A stretch of DNA of 64,000 nt from Marinobacter pelagius (GCF_003315345.1 NZ_QNRO01000008.1:84012-148011), one strand, 5' to 3'. Positions 26,614 to 36,670 are shown, counted from the first letter of the stretch. Notes: generated from the sequence alone by a model not told the origin. Translations and numbers: made by a program.

Positions 26614-27557
26614 CCGATCCGTCCCCTTGGCCCGAGCAGGGACTTCAGCACTGACGCTGGATCCTCTCCGGTCGAAACCATGGCGGAAGCCACACCGGCG
26701 GTGCGGAAACAGGACGCCAGCCGTGTTTGGTGAGCCGTAATGCGTTCCCGCCAGGCTTGTTGAAAACGGGGGTTGCCGGCATCGAACCAGATCGGACCGT
26801 CCGGACCGGCGACCGCAAACCGACCACTATCGGGCAACTGTTGCTCGAGCGGGTCCACAATCCGGATGGCGTTGACGACATTGTGGCGTGCCAGGGCGCC
26901 GAGCAGGGAGGCGGTATCCTCCGAGATTTGCAGGAAATCGCTCAGTACAAAGATGCGGCTGCCGGTATGAGCAACCCGACGGGCTTCGGCCAGGGCCTGA
27001 TCGAGCCAGGGCCCGTTATCCATGCCGGAGGTGGGCAGCCCGCCGTTCCGGTCGGGTTTGTGCTGCTGTTCCGCCAGGGAGTCGAGCAACCGCAGCACCG
27101 ATTTCTTGCGGCGGGCCGGGCGAAGCACTTCCAGCTTCTCACCATTGAACACGATTCCGCCAACCTGGTCTCCGGCCCAGAGGGCCAGCCAGGACAGGAT
27201 CGCTGCCACCTGGGCGCAACGGACCTGCTTGTAGGCGCCGGTACTGGCGAAGAACAGGCTGGGTCCCAGATCGCACAGCAGTAGCACGGGCCGCTCCCGT
27301 TCCTCCTCGTACAGTTTGGTGTGCGGGGATTGCCTTCGGGCAGTAACCCGCCAGTCGATGCTACGGATGTCATCGCCCGGCTGGTACTGGCGCACCTCGG
27401 CAAAGGCCATGCCGCGCCCCCGTTGCGGCGAGCGCTGAAGGCCCGCCTGCCGGGAGCGGACCGGTCGCGCGGAACGCAGTTTCAGGGCCCGGGCATCGGC
27501 CTGCAACCGGATCAGGTCGGGCAGGTTGATGTGTGTGGTGGCTTGACTGCTTACCAT
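26610..27557 (-). CDS. DUF58 domain protein
   Basis: A 315-residue cytoplasmic DUF58 protein. The family motif is seen as MAFAEVRQYQPGDDIRSIDW followed by VTARRQSPHTKLYEEERERP, and the C-terminal half has a degenerate VWA-like fold (LLCDLGPSLFFAS; IFVLSDFLQ). DUF58 proteins are regular partners of MoxR ATPases and Bat proteins. It lies 31 bases after the MoxR gene and overlaps DUF4381 by 4 bases. Confidence 0.92.
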   Translation of the reverse strand: MVSSQATTHINLPDLIRLQADARALKLRSARPVRSRQAGLQRSPQRGRGMAFAEVRQYQPGDDIRSIDWRVTARRQSPHTKLYEEERERPVLLLCDLGPSLFFASTGAYKQVRCAQVAAILSWLALWAGDQVGGIVFNGEKLEVLRPARRKKSVLRLLDSLAEQQHKPDRNGGLPTSGMDNGPWLDQALAEARRVAHTGSRIFVLSDFLQISEDTASLLGALARHNVVNAIRIVDPLEQQLPDSGRFAVAGPDGPIWFDAGNPRFQQAWRERITAHQTRLASCFRTAGVASAMVSTGEDPASVLKSLLGPRGRIG

Positions 27558-27588
27558 GGTGTCTGGTCTTGCACAGGGATATGGAACC

Positions 27589-28551
27589 TCAGGCGGCGAC
27601 CGGAACCCGGTCGATCAGCCGCGCGATGACCGCGTCTGGCGTCATGCCCTCGGCTTCGGCCTCGAAGGTCAGCAGGATCCGGTGCCGGAGCACGTCAAAG
27701 GCCATGGCCCGGACGTCATCCGGAGTGACATAGTCACGGCCATCCAGCCAGGCATTGGCGCGGGCACACCGGTCCAGGGCAATGGTACCCCGGGGGCTGG
27801 CGCCGAAAGCGGTCCAGCGGGCCAGTTCCGGATCCAGGCTGGCGGCATCCCGGGTTGCCAGCACCAGGGCCAGCAGGTATTGCTCAACCGGTTCGGCCAT
27901 GTAGATATCTGCCGCCTCGGCCCTGGCCGCGAAGACCTGCTCGGCACTGATCCGGGTTTCCGTCTTTGGCAGTCCCTGGCGGTAATCGTTCCTCGCCAGG
28001 TGCAGGATGGCCTTTTCGGCTTCGGCGGAGGGGTAGTCAATCACCACATGCATCAGGAAACGGTCCAGCTGGGCTTCAGGCAGCGGGTAGGTGCCCTCCT
28101 GCTCGATAGGGTTCTGGGTGGCCATCACCAGGAACAGCTTGTCCAGCGGGAAAGTCTTCAGGCCGACGCTGACCTGCCGCTCACCCATGGCTTCGAGCAG
28201 GGCGGACTGCACCTTGGCAGGGGCACGGTTGATTTCGTCGGCCAGCACGAGGTTGTGGAAGATCGGTCCTTTCTGGAATTCGAACTGCCCGGTCTCGGCG
28301 CGGTAGATCTCACTGCCGGTGACGTCCGACGGCAACAGGTCCGGGGTGAACTGGATGCGGTGGAAGTCCCCCTCGAGGTGATCCGCCAGGGCCTTGATGG
28401 CGGTGGTCTTGGCCAGCCCGGGCGCCCCTTCCACCAGCAGATGGCCATCCGCCAGCAGGGCAATGAGCAGCCGGTCCACCAGTTTTTCCTGGCCAATGAT
28501 CCTTTTGGCTAACTGTGACCTTAACTCCCCGAACGTATGCTGTAGTGACAT
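27589..28551 (-). CDS. MoxR-family AAA+ ATPase of the Bat cluster
   Basis: A 320-residue MoxR ATPase. Walker A is EGAPGLAKTT, Walker B is NLVLADEINRAP, and sensor 1 is FLVMATQNPIEQEGTYPLPEAQLDRF. The ATG at 28551 gives the usual N-terminus MSLQHTFGELRSQLAKRIIG; an upstream in-frame start would add 29 unfamiliar residues. It is the first gene of a six-gene minus-strand operon (MoxR, DUF58, DUF4381, BatA, BatB-BatC, BatD) and is divergent from gdhB. MoxR ATPases act as chaperones for VWA partners. Confidence 0.95.
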   Translation of the reverse strand: MSLQHTFGELRSQLAKRIIGQEKLVDRLLIALLADGHLLVEGAPGLAKTTAIKALADHLEGDFHRIQFTPDLLPSDVTGSEIYRAETGQFEFQKGPIFHNLVLADEINRAPAKVQSALLEAMGERQVSVGLKTFPLDKLFLVMATQNPIEQEGTYPLPEAQLDRFLMHVVIDYPSAEAEKAILHLARNDYRQGLPKTETRISAEQVFAARAEAADIYMAEPVEQYLLALVLATRDAASLDPELARWTAFGASPRGTIALDRCARANAWLDGRDYVTPDDVRAMAFDVLRHRILLTFEAEAEGMTPDAVIARLIDRVPVAA

Positions 28552-28711
28552 TGGATGTAACTGCTCCCTTATCCATGTCCCGTCAAGGAACTGTATTGTT
28601 CGTAAGTAGTTGCCGCAGTTTTCGCATCTGGACGGCAAAAATCAAGGGTTTGACTATGCTTATGTGACGATACGTCGATTACGTTTATTTCACACTGACC
28701 AGAGGTAAATC

Positions 28712-31700
28712 ATGAACGCGCTGACTGTGGCCAGCAAGGAACAGTTTTTTGAGCAACTCGCTGATGCGTTTTCCCAGAAGATTGCGAAGACAGAGGCGAA
28801 AAAAATCAGTGAATTTGCGAAGCAGCATTACGCGCACATTCCTCTTGAAGAGTTAGTGAGTCGACGATTCTCGGATACCTACGGTGCCATCCTGGCCGCC
28901 TGGCAGTTCCTGCAGAAGCGGAGTGCCGACGAGACCCCGGTGGCGGTATTCAACCCGGATCTTGAAAGTGATGGCTGGCAGTCCACCCACACGGTCATTT
29001 TCATCCTGCATCCGAACATTCCGTTCCTGATCGATTCCCTGCGGATCGCCATCAACCAGCGGGAAATCGGTACCCATTCCATCCAGCACTCGATCCTGCA
29101 GGTGGACCGTGACAAGGACGGCAAGCTCAAGAAGCTGCATTCCACCAAGAAGAGTGGCTCCGGAGCCGAGTACGAAGCCTTTATCGTTCTGGAGATTGAC
29201 CGGCACAGCAATCCGGCAGACCTGAAAGAGATTGAGGAAGCTCTGCAGACCGTACTGCACGAGGTACGGATCGCGGTCTCGGACTTCAATGTGGTGACTG
29301 ACAAAGTCAACCGGATTATCGGCGAGCTGGACGACACCACCGCCGGTATCAGCGACGAAGAAAAGGAAGAGGCGAGGGCCTTTCTGAACTGGCTGGTTCA
29401 GGACCACTTCACCTTTCTCGGTTATGACGAATACGATTACGTGAAGGACAAGAGCGGTACTGTCGTTCGCCGGGTCGCCAACTCTGAGCTGGGTATCCTG
29501 CGGGTCAACAACGAGCGCCCGGACCGGGTTCGCCTGAACGAGCTGCCCCAGCGCACCCGTCACGAGATGACCCGCACCGACGACATCTTCATCTTCGCCA
29601 AGTCCGCCCAGCGCTCGCGGGTGCATCGCCCGGCCTACCCGGACTACATCGCGGTCAAGAAATTCAACGACAAAGGCGATGTGGTCGGTGAGCGTCGTTT
29701 TCTGGGGCTGTACACCGCCCGGGTCTATAACGAGCGGCCCGACGAGATTCCGTTGCTGCGCCGGAAGTTCCAGAGCGTGATGAAACGTTCCGGCTTCCTG
29801 CGGGACGATTACGCCGGCAAGGAGCTGGAGCAGATCCTGACCCTCTATCCACGGGATGAGCTGTTCCAGATCGAGACCGATGAGCTGCTCCGGGTGGCGA
29901 AGAACATCCTGTATATCCAGGAGCGCCGGCGCATCGAGCTGTTCATGCGCGAGGATGTCTATGGCCAGTTTGTCACCTGCCTGGCCTTCTTTCCGAGGGA
30001 CATCTACAACACCGAGCTGCGCCTGAAGGTGGAGCAGGTGCTGTTCGAGACCCTGGAAGCCGAGGATATCGAGTTCGTTACCCACTTCTCCGAGTCGGTC
30101 CTGGCCCGGGTGCAGTTCACCATCCGGGTGCCCCAGGTGGAAAACCGCCAGTTGCCGATCGCGGAGATCCGGGAGAAGGTTATTGATCTGGCCCAGTCCT
30201 GGCGCGACGGCCTTTACGAGGCGCTCAGCGAAGCCTATGGCGAGGAGCGCGGCAACGAGTTCTACCGGCTCTGGGCCGGTGGCTTCCCGGCCAGTTACAC
30301 CGATATGTTCTCGCCGCGCCGGGCCGCCATCGATCTGGACCACATCGCTGCCGCAGCCGATAGCGATGACCTGGCCATGAGCTTCTATCGGGCCCTGGAG
30401 GAGGATGAGAGCACCCTCCATTTCAAGCTGTTCTATCCCGATGAACCGCTGCCGCTGTCGGACGTGATGCCGATTTTCGATAACCTGGGTTTCCGGGTGA
30501 TTGGTGAACACCCGTTCGAGGTGCTCGACCGCCACGGTAAATCGGTCTGGATCCACGATTTCACCCTGCAGGCCCACACCGGAGAAGTGGTGGACATCCA
30601 CCGTATCCGTCCGATTTTCGAGGAACTGTTCCGTCGGGTCTGGCACGGTGAGGCGGAAAACGACGCCTTCAACCGACTGCTGCTGTCGTCCTACATGAGT
30701 TGGCGCGAGATTGCCCTGCTGCGGACCTATGCCCGTTACATGCGCCAGATCCGGTTCTCCAACAGCCAGACCTTCATCTCCAATACCCTGGTCAACCATG
30801 TCCACCTGACCCGGACCTTGCTGGATCTTTTTGACATCCGCTTCAATCCGGAGCGCTATCAAAGCAGGGGCAAGAGCGAAGCGGCCCAGCAGAAACTGGA
30901 GATTGAGTTCAGCGCCGGACTGGACGAGGTCGACAACCTCAGTGAAGACCGGGTGCTGCGTCTGTATCTGGAGCTGATGCAGGCTACCCTGCGTACCAAT
31001 TACTTCCAGCTGGATGCCGACGGCAAGCCGAAATCCTACATCAGTGTGAAGTTTGACCCCTCCCGAATTCCGGACATGCCGCTGCCGCTGCCCATGTTCG
31101 AGATCTTCGTCTATTCGCCTCGGGTCGAGGGTGTCCACCTTCGGGGTGGCAAGGTCGCCCGTGGCGGCCTGCGTTGGTCTGACCGTTTCGAGGATTACCG
31201 CACCGAGATCCTTGGCCTGGTCAAGGCCCAGCAGGTGAAGAACGCGGTGATCGTGCCCGTGGGTGCCAAGGGTGGTTTCGTGGCCAAACGACTGCCGGAT
31301 CCTTCGGATCGGGAAGCCTTCCAGGCCGAGGGTATCGCGGCCTACAAGACCTTCATCCGGGGCCTGCTGGATATCACCGATAACCTGGTGGATGCCGGGA
31401 TCAAGCCGCCGGAGCGGGTGATCCGGCACGATGAGGACGATCACTATCTGGTTGTGGCCGCCGACAAGGGCACCGCCACCTTCTCCGATATTGCCAATGG
31501 ATTGGCGGCGGAATATGGCTTCTGGATGGGCGACGCCTTCGCCTCCGGGGGCAGTAACGGCTATGACCACAAGAAGATGGGCATTACTGCCCGGGGTGCC
31601 TGGGTGTCGGTGGAACGCCATTTCCGGGAGATGGGCATCAACCCGGCACTGGACGAATTCACCGCGATCGGCATCGGCGATATGGGCGGCGATGTATTCG

Positions 31701-33598
31701 GCAACGGTATGCTTTGCTCGGAGAAGACCCGGCTGGTTGCGGCGTTCAACCACATTCACATTTTCGTCGACCCGAATCCGGATGCCGAGGCCAGTTTCCG
31801 GGAGCGCAAGCGCCTGTTCGAAATGCCCCGGTCAGCCTGGACCGATTACGATACCAAGCTGATTTCCAAGGGCGGCGGTGTGTTCAGCCGGAACGCCAAG
31901 TCGATTCCGGTCAGCCCCGAAATGAAAAAGCTGCTGGGTATCAAGGCCGATCGAGTGCCACCCAACATGCTGATTTCCCACATCCTCAAGGCCCAGGTGG
32001 ACCTGCTCTGGGTGGGTGGCATCGGAACCTACGTGAAGGCCAGCTCCGAATCCAACACGGATGTCGGCGACAAGGCCAACGATGGCCTGCGGATCAACGG
32101 CTCCGAGCTGCGCTGCAAGGTAGTGGGTGAGGGCGGCAACCTGGGTCTGACCCAGTTGGGCCGCATCGATTACGCCCTCAAGGGCGGCCGCCTGAATACC
32201 GACTTCATCGACAACTCCGGTGGTGTGGATTGCTCGGACCATGAGGTCAACATGAAGATCCTGCTCAACCGGGCTGTGGCTGTCGGTGATCTCACCGAGA
32301 AGCAGCGGAACGTGATGCTGGAGGAAATGACCGACGATGTCGCGGCGCTGGTTCTGAAGAACAACTACCGCCAGACCCAGGCCATCAGTATCGCCAGCGA
32401 GGATGCCGCCACTCGCCTCGAGGAATACCGCCGGCTGATGAATACCTTCGAGAGTGAAGGCAAGCTCAACCGGGCCCTGGAGTTCCTGCCGGACGATGAG
32501 ACCCTGTCCGAGCGCAAGCTCGACAAGAAGGGGCTGACCCGGCCGGAGCTGTCGGTGCTGATCTCCTATGTCAAAGGGGATCTGAAACAGACCCTGATCG
32601 ACAGCACCTTGCCGGACGAGCCGCTGCTGGCGGGCGAAATGTACAAGGTGTTCCCCCGGGCCCTGACCCAGCAGTTCAGCTCGGAGCTGGGTGAGCACCA
32701 GCTGCGGCGGGAGATCATCGCCACACAGATTGCCAATGACATGGTCAACCACATGGGCATCACCTTCGTGGAGCGCCTGAACCAGTCTACCGGTGCCGAC
32801 GCCGCCTCCATTGCCCTGGCATGGATTATCGCGCGGGATGTGTTCCGCATCGATAATTGGTGGGACAGGATCGAGGCAGAGGACTTCCATATTCCGGCCA
32901 GACTGCAGATGGAGCTGATGCAGGACCTGATGCGGCTGATGCGTCGGTCCGTCCGCTGGCTGCTGCGCAACCGTCGGGCCGAAATGAGCATCCAGAGCCA
33001 TATGGAACGGTTTGCCGACAGCGTCTGGGCCATTACCGCCGGCCTGCCGGACTACCTGGGTGAGCAGGCTCGCCAGGCCTGGGAGAAGCGCCACACCAAT
33101 CTGGTCGAGGCGGGCCTGCCTAAAGAGTTGGCGTCGGTGGTCTCCGGCACCGGTTACCTGTATTCGTCCCTGGGTATCATCGAGGCCAAGGAGGCTACCG
33201 GCATGCCCCTGAAGACCGTGGCCAACCTTTATTTCGAGCTGGGCGACCGGCTCGACCTGACCTGGTTTGCCACTGCCATTGCTGATCTGAAGCCGGTTTC
33301 CCACTGGGAGGCGCTGGCCCGGGAGAGCTTCCGGGAAGATCTGGACTGGCAGCAGCGGGCCCTGACCACCGGGGTGCTGAAGCTGGCAGAGAAGCCGACG
33401 GATGTGCCCGCCTGCGTGGAAAGCTGGATGCAGCAGCATGAACAGCTGATTGATCGGTGGAAATCCATGCTTGCAGAGCTCAAGAGTACCCGGGAGCCAG
33501 AGTACGCGATGTTCTCGGTCGCGCTGCGGGAATTGCTGGATCTGGCCCAGAGCACGATCCACCAGCCCCAGGGTGAAATCGAGGTTGAGACCAACTGA
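28712..33598 (+). CDS. gdhB: NAD-specific glutamate dehydrogenase, 180-kDa class
   Basis: A very large (1628 residues) NAD-dependent glutamate dehydrogenase, which oxidises glutamate to 2-oxoglutarate and ammonia in catabolism. The length matches the L-GDH180 class known from Streptomyces and Pseudomonas. The N-terminal half carries ACT-like regulatory regions; the catalytic part starts near residue 800 with LRWSDRFEDYRTEILGLVKA, VPVGAKGGFVAKR, VVAADKGTATFSDIANG, ASGGSNGYDHKKMGITARGA and AIGIGDMGGDVFGNGM. AGAGG precedes the ATG. The 160 bases upstream separate it from the divergent MoxR gene and hold no promoter I can call firmly (a TTGACT at 28650-28655 lacks a good -10). Confidence 0.97.
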   Translation: MNALTVASKEQFFEQLADAFSQKIAKTEAKKISEFAKQHYAHIPLEELVSRRFSDTYGAILAAWQFLQKRSADETPVAVFNPDLESDGWQSTHTVIFILHPNIPFLIDSLRIAINQREIGTHSIQHSILQVDRDKDGKLKKLHSTKKSGSGAEYEAFIVLEIDRHSNPADLKEIEEALQTVLHEVRIAVSDFNVVTDKVNRIIGELDDTTAGISDEEKEEARAFLNWLVQDHFTFLGYDEYDYVKDKSGTVVRRVANSELGILRVNNERPDRVRLNELPQRTRHEMTRTDDIFIFAKSAQRSRVHRPAYPDYIAVKKFNDKGDVVGERRFLGLYTARVYNERPDEIPLLRRKFQSVMKRSGFLRDDYAGKELEQILTLYPRDELFQIETDELLRVAKNILYIQERRRIELFMREDVYGQFVTCLAFFPRDIYNTELRLKVEQVLFETLEAEDIEFVTHFSESVLARVQFTIRVPQVENRQLPIAEIREKVIDLAQSWRDGLYEALSEAYGEERGNEFYRLWAGGFPASYTDMFSPRRAAIDLDHIAAAADSDDLAMSFYRALEEDESTLHFKLFYPDEPLPLSDVMPIFDNLGFRVIGEHPFEVLDRHGKSVWIHDFTLQAHTGEVVDIHRIRPIFEELFRRVWHGEAENDAFNRLLLSSYMSWREIALLRTYARYMRQIRFSNSQTFISNTLVNHVHLTRTLLDLFDIRFNPERYQSRGKSEAAQQKLEIEFSAGLDEVDNLSEDRVLRLYLELMQATLRTNYFQLDADGKPKSYISVKFDPSRIPDMPLPLPMFEIFVYSPRVEGVHLRGGKVARGGLRWSDRFEDYRTEILGLVKAQQVKNAVIVPVGAKGGFVAKRLPDPSDREAFQAEGIAAYKTFIRGLLDITDNLVDAGIKPPERVIRHDEDDHYLVVAADKGTATFSDIANGLAAEYGFWMGDAFASGGSNGYDHKKMGITARGAWVSVERHFREMGINPALDEFTAIGIGDMGGDVFGNGMLCSEKTRLVAAFNHIHIFVDPNPDAEASFRERKRLFEMPRSAWTDYDTKLISKGGGVFSRNAKSIPVSPEMKKLLGIKADRVPPNMLISHILKAQVDLLWVGGIGTYVKASSESNTDVGDKANDGLRINGSELRCKVVGEGGNLGLTQLGRIDYALKGGRLNTDFIDNSGGVDCSDHEVNMKILLNRAVAVGDLTEKQRNVMLEEMTDDVAALVLKNNYRQTQAISIASEDAATRLEEYRRLMNTFESEGKLNRALEFLPDDETLSERKLDKKGLTRPELSVLISYVKGDLKQTLIDSTLPDEPLLAGEMYKVFPRALTQQFSSELGEHQLRREIIATQIANDMVNHMGITFVERLNQSTGADAASIALAWIIARDVFRIDNWWDRIEAEDFHIPARLQMELMQDLMRLMRRSVRWLLRNRRAEMSIQSHMERFADSVWAITAGLPDYLGEQARQAWEKRHTNLVEAGLPKELASVVSGTGYLYSSLGIIEAKEATGMPLKTVANLYFELGDRLDLTWFATAIADLKPVSHWEALARESFREDLDWQQRALTTGVLKLAEKPTDVPACVESWMQQHEQLIDRWKSMLAELKSTREPEYAMFSVALRELLDLAQSTIHQPQGEIEVETN

Positions 33599-33664
33599 GT
33601 ATTGCGTTTCGACAGTGATTCGCTTTCAATTCCGGCACTTTTGTCAGATACGGGAGTTGTTTGC

Positions 33665-34345
33665 ATGGGGCAGCTAGATCATCTGCTGGACAAGAACCGG
33701 GCCTGGGCCAACGGCATCAAGTCCGTCGATCCCAAGTTTTTCGACCGCCTGTCCAATCAGCAGGCGCCGGAATATCTCTGGATCGGCTGCGCCGACAGCC
33801 GGGTACCGGCCAACCAGATTGTCGATCTGCTGCCCGGTGAACTCTTCGTTCACCGCAATGTGGCCAACGTGGTGGTGCACACCGACTTCAACTGCCTGTC
33901 GGTGCTGCAATTCGCCATCGAGGTGCTCAAGGTGAAACACATTCTGGTGGTGGGCCACTATGGCTGTGGCGGTGTCCGTGCAGCCCTGCGGAACGAGGGC
34001 TTTGGCCTGATCAGTCACTGGCTGCGCCATGTCCAGGACGTGCGTGACCGCCACCAGGCCACCCTGGATGCGATCACCAGTGAGCCGGACCGGATCGACC
34101 GCCTGTGCGAGCTGAATGTGGTGGAACAGGTGGGGCACGTCTGCCAGAACAACATCGTCCAGGAAGCCTGGCGTCGCGGGCAGCCCCTGACCGTACACGG
34201 TTTTGTCTATGACGTGGCCGATGGCCTGCTCCGGGACATGGGGCTGTCCATCTCCAACGAGGAAGAGCGGGACCAGGTCCGGCAGACTGCGGTCGAGGAG
34301 CTGGTTCAGCGCCCGGTCCGTGCCGGTCGTCAGAAACTGGCCTGA
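33665..34345 (+). CDS. can: Beta-class carbonic anhydrase
   Basis: A zinc enzyme that interconverts CO2 and bicarbonate. The beta-class zinc ligands and dyad are visible: CADSRVPANQ (Cys, Asp, Arg) and HYGCGGVRAAL (His, Cys). The ATG at 33665 is chosen because GGGAG lies 8 bases upstream and the protein then starts MGQLDHLLDKNRAWA with the usual length of 226 residues. It follows gdhB by 66 bases and precedes rsmC by 7, so it may share transcription with both. Confidence 0.95.
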   Translation: MGQLDHLLDKNRAWANGIKSVDPKFFDRLSNQQAPEYLWIGCADSRVPANQIVDLLPGELFVHRNVANVVVHTDFNCLSVLQFAIEVLKVKHILVVGHYGCGGVRAALRNEGFGLISHWLRHVQDVRDRHQATLDAITSEPDRIDRLCELNVVEQVGHVCQNNIVQEAWRRGQPLTVHGFVYDVADGLLRDMGLSISNEEERDQVRQTAVEELVQRPVRAGRQKLA

Positions 34346-34352
34346 TCGCTTC

Positions 34353-35399
34353 ATGTCCTCTCTTCCCAATTCCCATGAGGCATTGCTGCGCAACCGTGAC
34401 CTGCTGGCCGGCACGGTTGGCCTGCTCGGGGTGACCGACCCGTCGGTACTGCCCCTGGTCGGCGACCATGGTCTTGCCATGAGTGAGCATGCCGGCGTCT
34501 ACAGCGCCTTGAGCGGCGTGCCCGGCTGGCAGAGCTGTTTCGGCTATGACGACCCCGGTCTCCAGCACGCCATTCTCGACACGATCGTGGTTTTCCTGCC
34601 CAAGGCGCGTGCGGAACTGGATTTTCGGCTGGCCCTGGCACTATGGCTGGCCAGGGCCGGTGCCCGGTTGATCCTGGTCGGCGAGAAGAAAGAAGGTATC
34701 GCCGGCGCAGTCAAGCAGCTCAGGGCCAGGCTACCCGATGCCGGCAAGGTGGACAGCGCCCGCCATTGCCAGGTGTGGAGCGCAGAGGTGGAAGCGCCGT
34801 CCCATCAGTTCGAATTGGCGGACTGGATTACCTGGACATCGATAGAACATGCCGGTGTCAGCATCGAAGTGGCCGGTATGCCAGGGGTCTTCAGCCTCGG
34901 TGAACTGGATGAGGGAACGGCCCTGTTGCTGGACACCCTCGCCAGAGAGCCCGTCAGGGCCAGCCGGGTACTGGATTTTGCCTGCGGTGCCGGGGTGATC
35001 GGCAGCTGGCTTCAGGGCTGGCAACGGCAGGCGGATCTGGCCACTTCCACGGTAGATGGTCTCGATGTCCAGTCGCAGGCGGTTATCTGTGCCCGCGCAA
35101 CCTATCGGCGTAATGGCTGTACCGGAGATATCCAGGCATCGGATGGCCTGTCGGGTGTGCAGGGAAAGTGGCCCGCCATCGTTACCAATCCGCCGTTTCA
35201 CACCGGGGTACGGACCGATACCTCCATGACCGAACGATTCCTGCGGGAGGTAGCCTCTCACCTGGAACCCGGTGGCGAATTGCGGCTGGTGGCAAACAGC
35301 TTCCTGCCCTACGGGGAACTGATCCAGCGCCATGTCGGCACTGCGGAGCGACTGGAGCAAACCCGTCGGTTTACGGTCTATCGCGCGTTCCGCCGCTGA
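34353..35399 (+). CDS. rsmC: 16S rRNA (guanine-1207-N2) methyltransferase RsmC
   Basis: RsmC methylates G1207 of 16S rRNA. The 348-residue protein has the duplicated architecture of the RsmC/RlmG family: a degenerate N-terminal methyltransferase-like half and a C-terminal catalytic half with SAM motif VLDFACGAGVIGSWL and the substrate motif IVTNPPFHTG. The ATG at 34353, 7 bases after the carbonic anhydrase stop, gives the expected N-terminus. A related gene (rlmG) follows 131 bases downstream. Confidence 0.9.
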   Translation: MSSLPNSHEALLRNRDLLAGTVGLLGVTDPSVLPLVGDHGLAMSEHAGVYSALSGVPGWQSCFGYDDPGLQHAILDTIVVFLPKARAELDFRLALALWLARAGARLILVGEKKEGIAGAVKQLRARLPDAGKVDSARHCQVWSAEVEAPSHQFELADWITWTSIEHAGVSIEVAGMPGVFSLGELDEGTALLLDTLAREPVRASRVLDFACGAGVIGSWLQGWQRQADLATSTVDGLDVQSQAVICARATYRRNGCTGDIQASDGLSGVQGKWPAIVTNPPFHTGVRTDTSMTERFLREVASHLEPGGELRLVANSFLPYGELIQRHVGTAERLEQTRRFTVYRAFRR

Positions 35400-35403
35400 A
35401 AAT

Positions 35404-35430
35404 AAAAAAAAAGCCCCTGGGGTGAGGGGC
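35404..35430 (-). terminator. Intrinsic-terminator-like hairpin pointing leftward
   Basis: On the plus strand a run of nine A (35404-35412) is followed by GCCCC-TGGGGTGA-GGGGC (35413-35430). Read on the minus strand this is a GC stem with an 8-base loop followed by nine U, a textbook intrinsic terminator. The genes on both sides (rsmC, rlmG) are on the plus strand, so it would stop antisense transcription into rsmC. There is no U-tract in the plus direction. Confidence 0.6.
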
Positions 35431-35530
35431 AAAGGTAAATGGCATGAACGCTTCGAACTCTACGGTTAATTTCTAGAATAAACAGCCTAGAATAGGCGCC
35501 CTCATGAAACACCTCTCCGGATAGCCCGAA

Positions 35531-36670
35531 ATGACAAGCGCAAAGCTCCAGACGCCCGATGGTCCATTGTTCCTTGCCCGCCCCGGCGGCGGCGACAAGT
35601 CGCTCAGGGCCTGGGATGCGGCCGATGAGCTGTTGCTGGAAACGGCAGCCACGATTCTCCAGGGGCGGCCTGATGCCAGGGTGCTTGTCGTGGATGACCA
35701 TTTCGGCGCCCTGTCCCTGGGGCTTATGCGATTCTCCCCGGCACTGGTGGCGGATAATGCCGGGCTGACCGAAGCACTGGCACTGAACACCAGCGCCAAC
35801 GCGTCGGCAAACGGTTTGCCGCAGCCTGCCAATTGGCAGGATCCACCTGCCGGCCCCTTTGATCTCGTGGTGTTGCGGATCCCGCGCCAGGCGGACTATC
35901 TGGCGTGGCTGCTGCGCTGGCTCAACGGAGTACTGGCAGGGCAGGGCAGAATCCTGGCCGGTGGCATGATCAAGCACCTGCCGGATCGAAGCGTCGATGT
36001 CTTTGCCGAGGCAGTGGTGACCGAAGAGGTGCTGCCCGCCCGCAAGAAAGCGCGGGTGGTGGTGTGCAGCCGGGGCGCGGCAAGCCTGAGTGACTGGCCG
36101 GCTTTATGGAAAGGTTATGTCCTGGCCAATGGCGTCCGGGTGGACGCGCTGCCGGCGGTGTTCGCCCGGGAGAAGCTGGACATCGGCACCCGACTGCTGT
36201 TGCCTCATGTCACCGAAGCCGTGACGGCGCTCGGTGCCGGTGCCCGGGTGCTGGATCTTGCCTGCGGCAACGGCGTGCTCGGGCTGCAGGCCCTGTCGGT
36301 GAGGCCGGAACTGAGCCTGACCTTTGCCGATGTGTCCAGCCAGGCTGTGCTGAGCACCCGGCATAATGTCAGCCAGGCATTTCCGGACAGTAAGGCCACC
36401 TTTTATCACGCCGACGGTATCCCCGATGAATCCGGGACGTTTGATCTGATCCTGCTCAACCCGCCGTTCCACGAGGGTGGCGTGGTCGGAGACCATATTG
36501 CCCTTCGGCTGTTCCGGCAGGCTTCACGACATCTGGCCCCTGGTGGTCGTTTGCTGATGGTGGGCAACCGGCACCTGGGCTACCACCGGACCCTGAAACG
36601 CGATTTCTCAAAGGTCCGTCAGCTGGATGCCGATCCCAGGTTCGTGGTGTTTCAGGCCGGCCGGTCGTAA
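35531..36670 (+). CDS. rlmG: 23S rRNA (guanine-1835-N2) methyltransferase RlmG-like
   Basis: A 379-residue RsmC/RlmG-family methyltransferase. The C-terminal domain has SAM motif VLDLACGNGVLGLQAL and the catalytic motif LILLNPPFHEGG; the N-terminal half is an inactive duplicate (VLVVDDHFGALSLGLM). RlmG is favoured over a second RsmC because of its length and the KKARVVVCSRG linker region, but the two are close relatives. The 3' end overlaps the convergent ribE gene by 19 bases. Confidence 0.82.
   Translation: MTSAKLQTPDGPLFLARPGGGDKSLRAWDAADELLLETAATILQGRPDARVLVVDDHFGALSLGLMRFSPALVADNAGLTEALALNTSANASANGLPQPANWQDPPAGPFDLVVLRIPRQADYLAWLLRWLNGVLAGQGRILAGGMIKHLPDRSVDVFAEAVVTEEVLPARKKARVVVCSRGAASLSDWPALWKGYVLANGVRVDALPAVFAREKLDIGTRLLLPHVTEAVTALGAGARVLDLACGNGVLGLQALSVRPELSLTFADVSSQAVLSTRHNVSQAFPDSKATFYHADGIPDESGTFDLILLNPPFHEGGVVGDHIALRLFRQASRHLAPGGRLLMVGNRHLGYHRTLKRDFSKVRQLDADPRFVVFQAGRS

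Noticed and set aside
28552..28711. gdhB promoter at TTGACT 28650
   Set aside because: No acceptable -10 box at 16-18 bases; not strong enough to list as a feature.
28853..31759. 968-codon open frame antisense to gdhB
   Set aside because: Shadow of a GC-rich gene with strong third-position bias; no recognisable domain, while the sense strand is clearly NAD-glutamate dehydrogenase. The 576-codon frame at 31832-33562 is rejected for the same reason.
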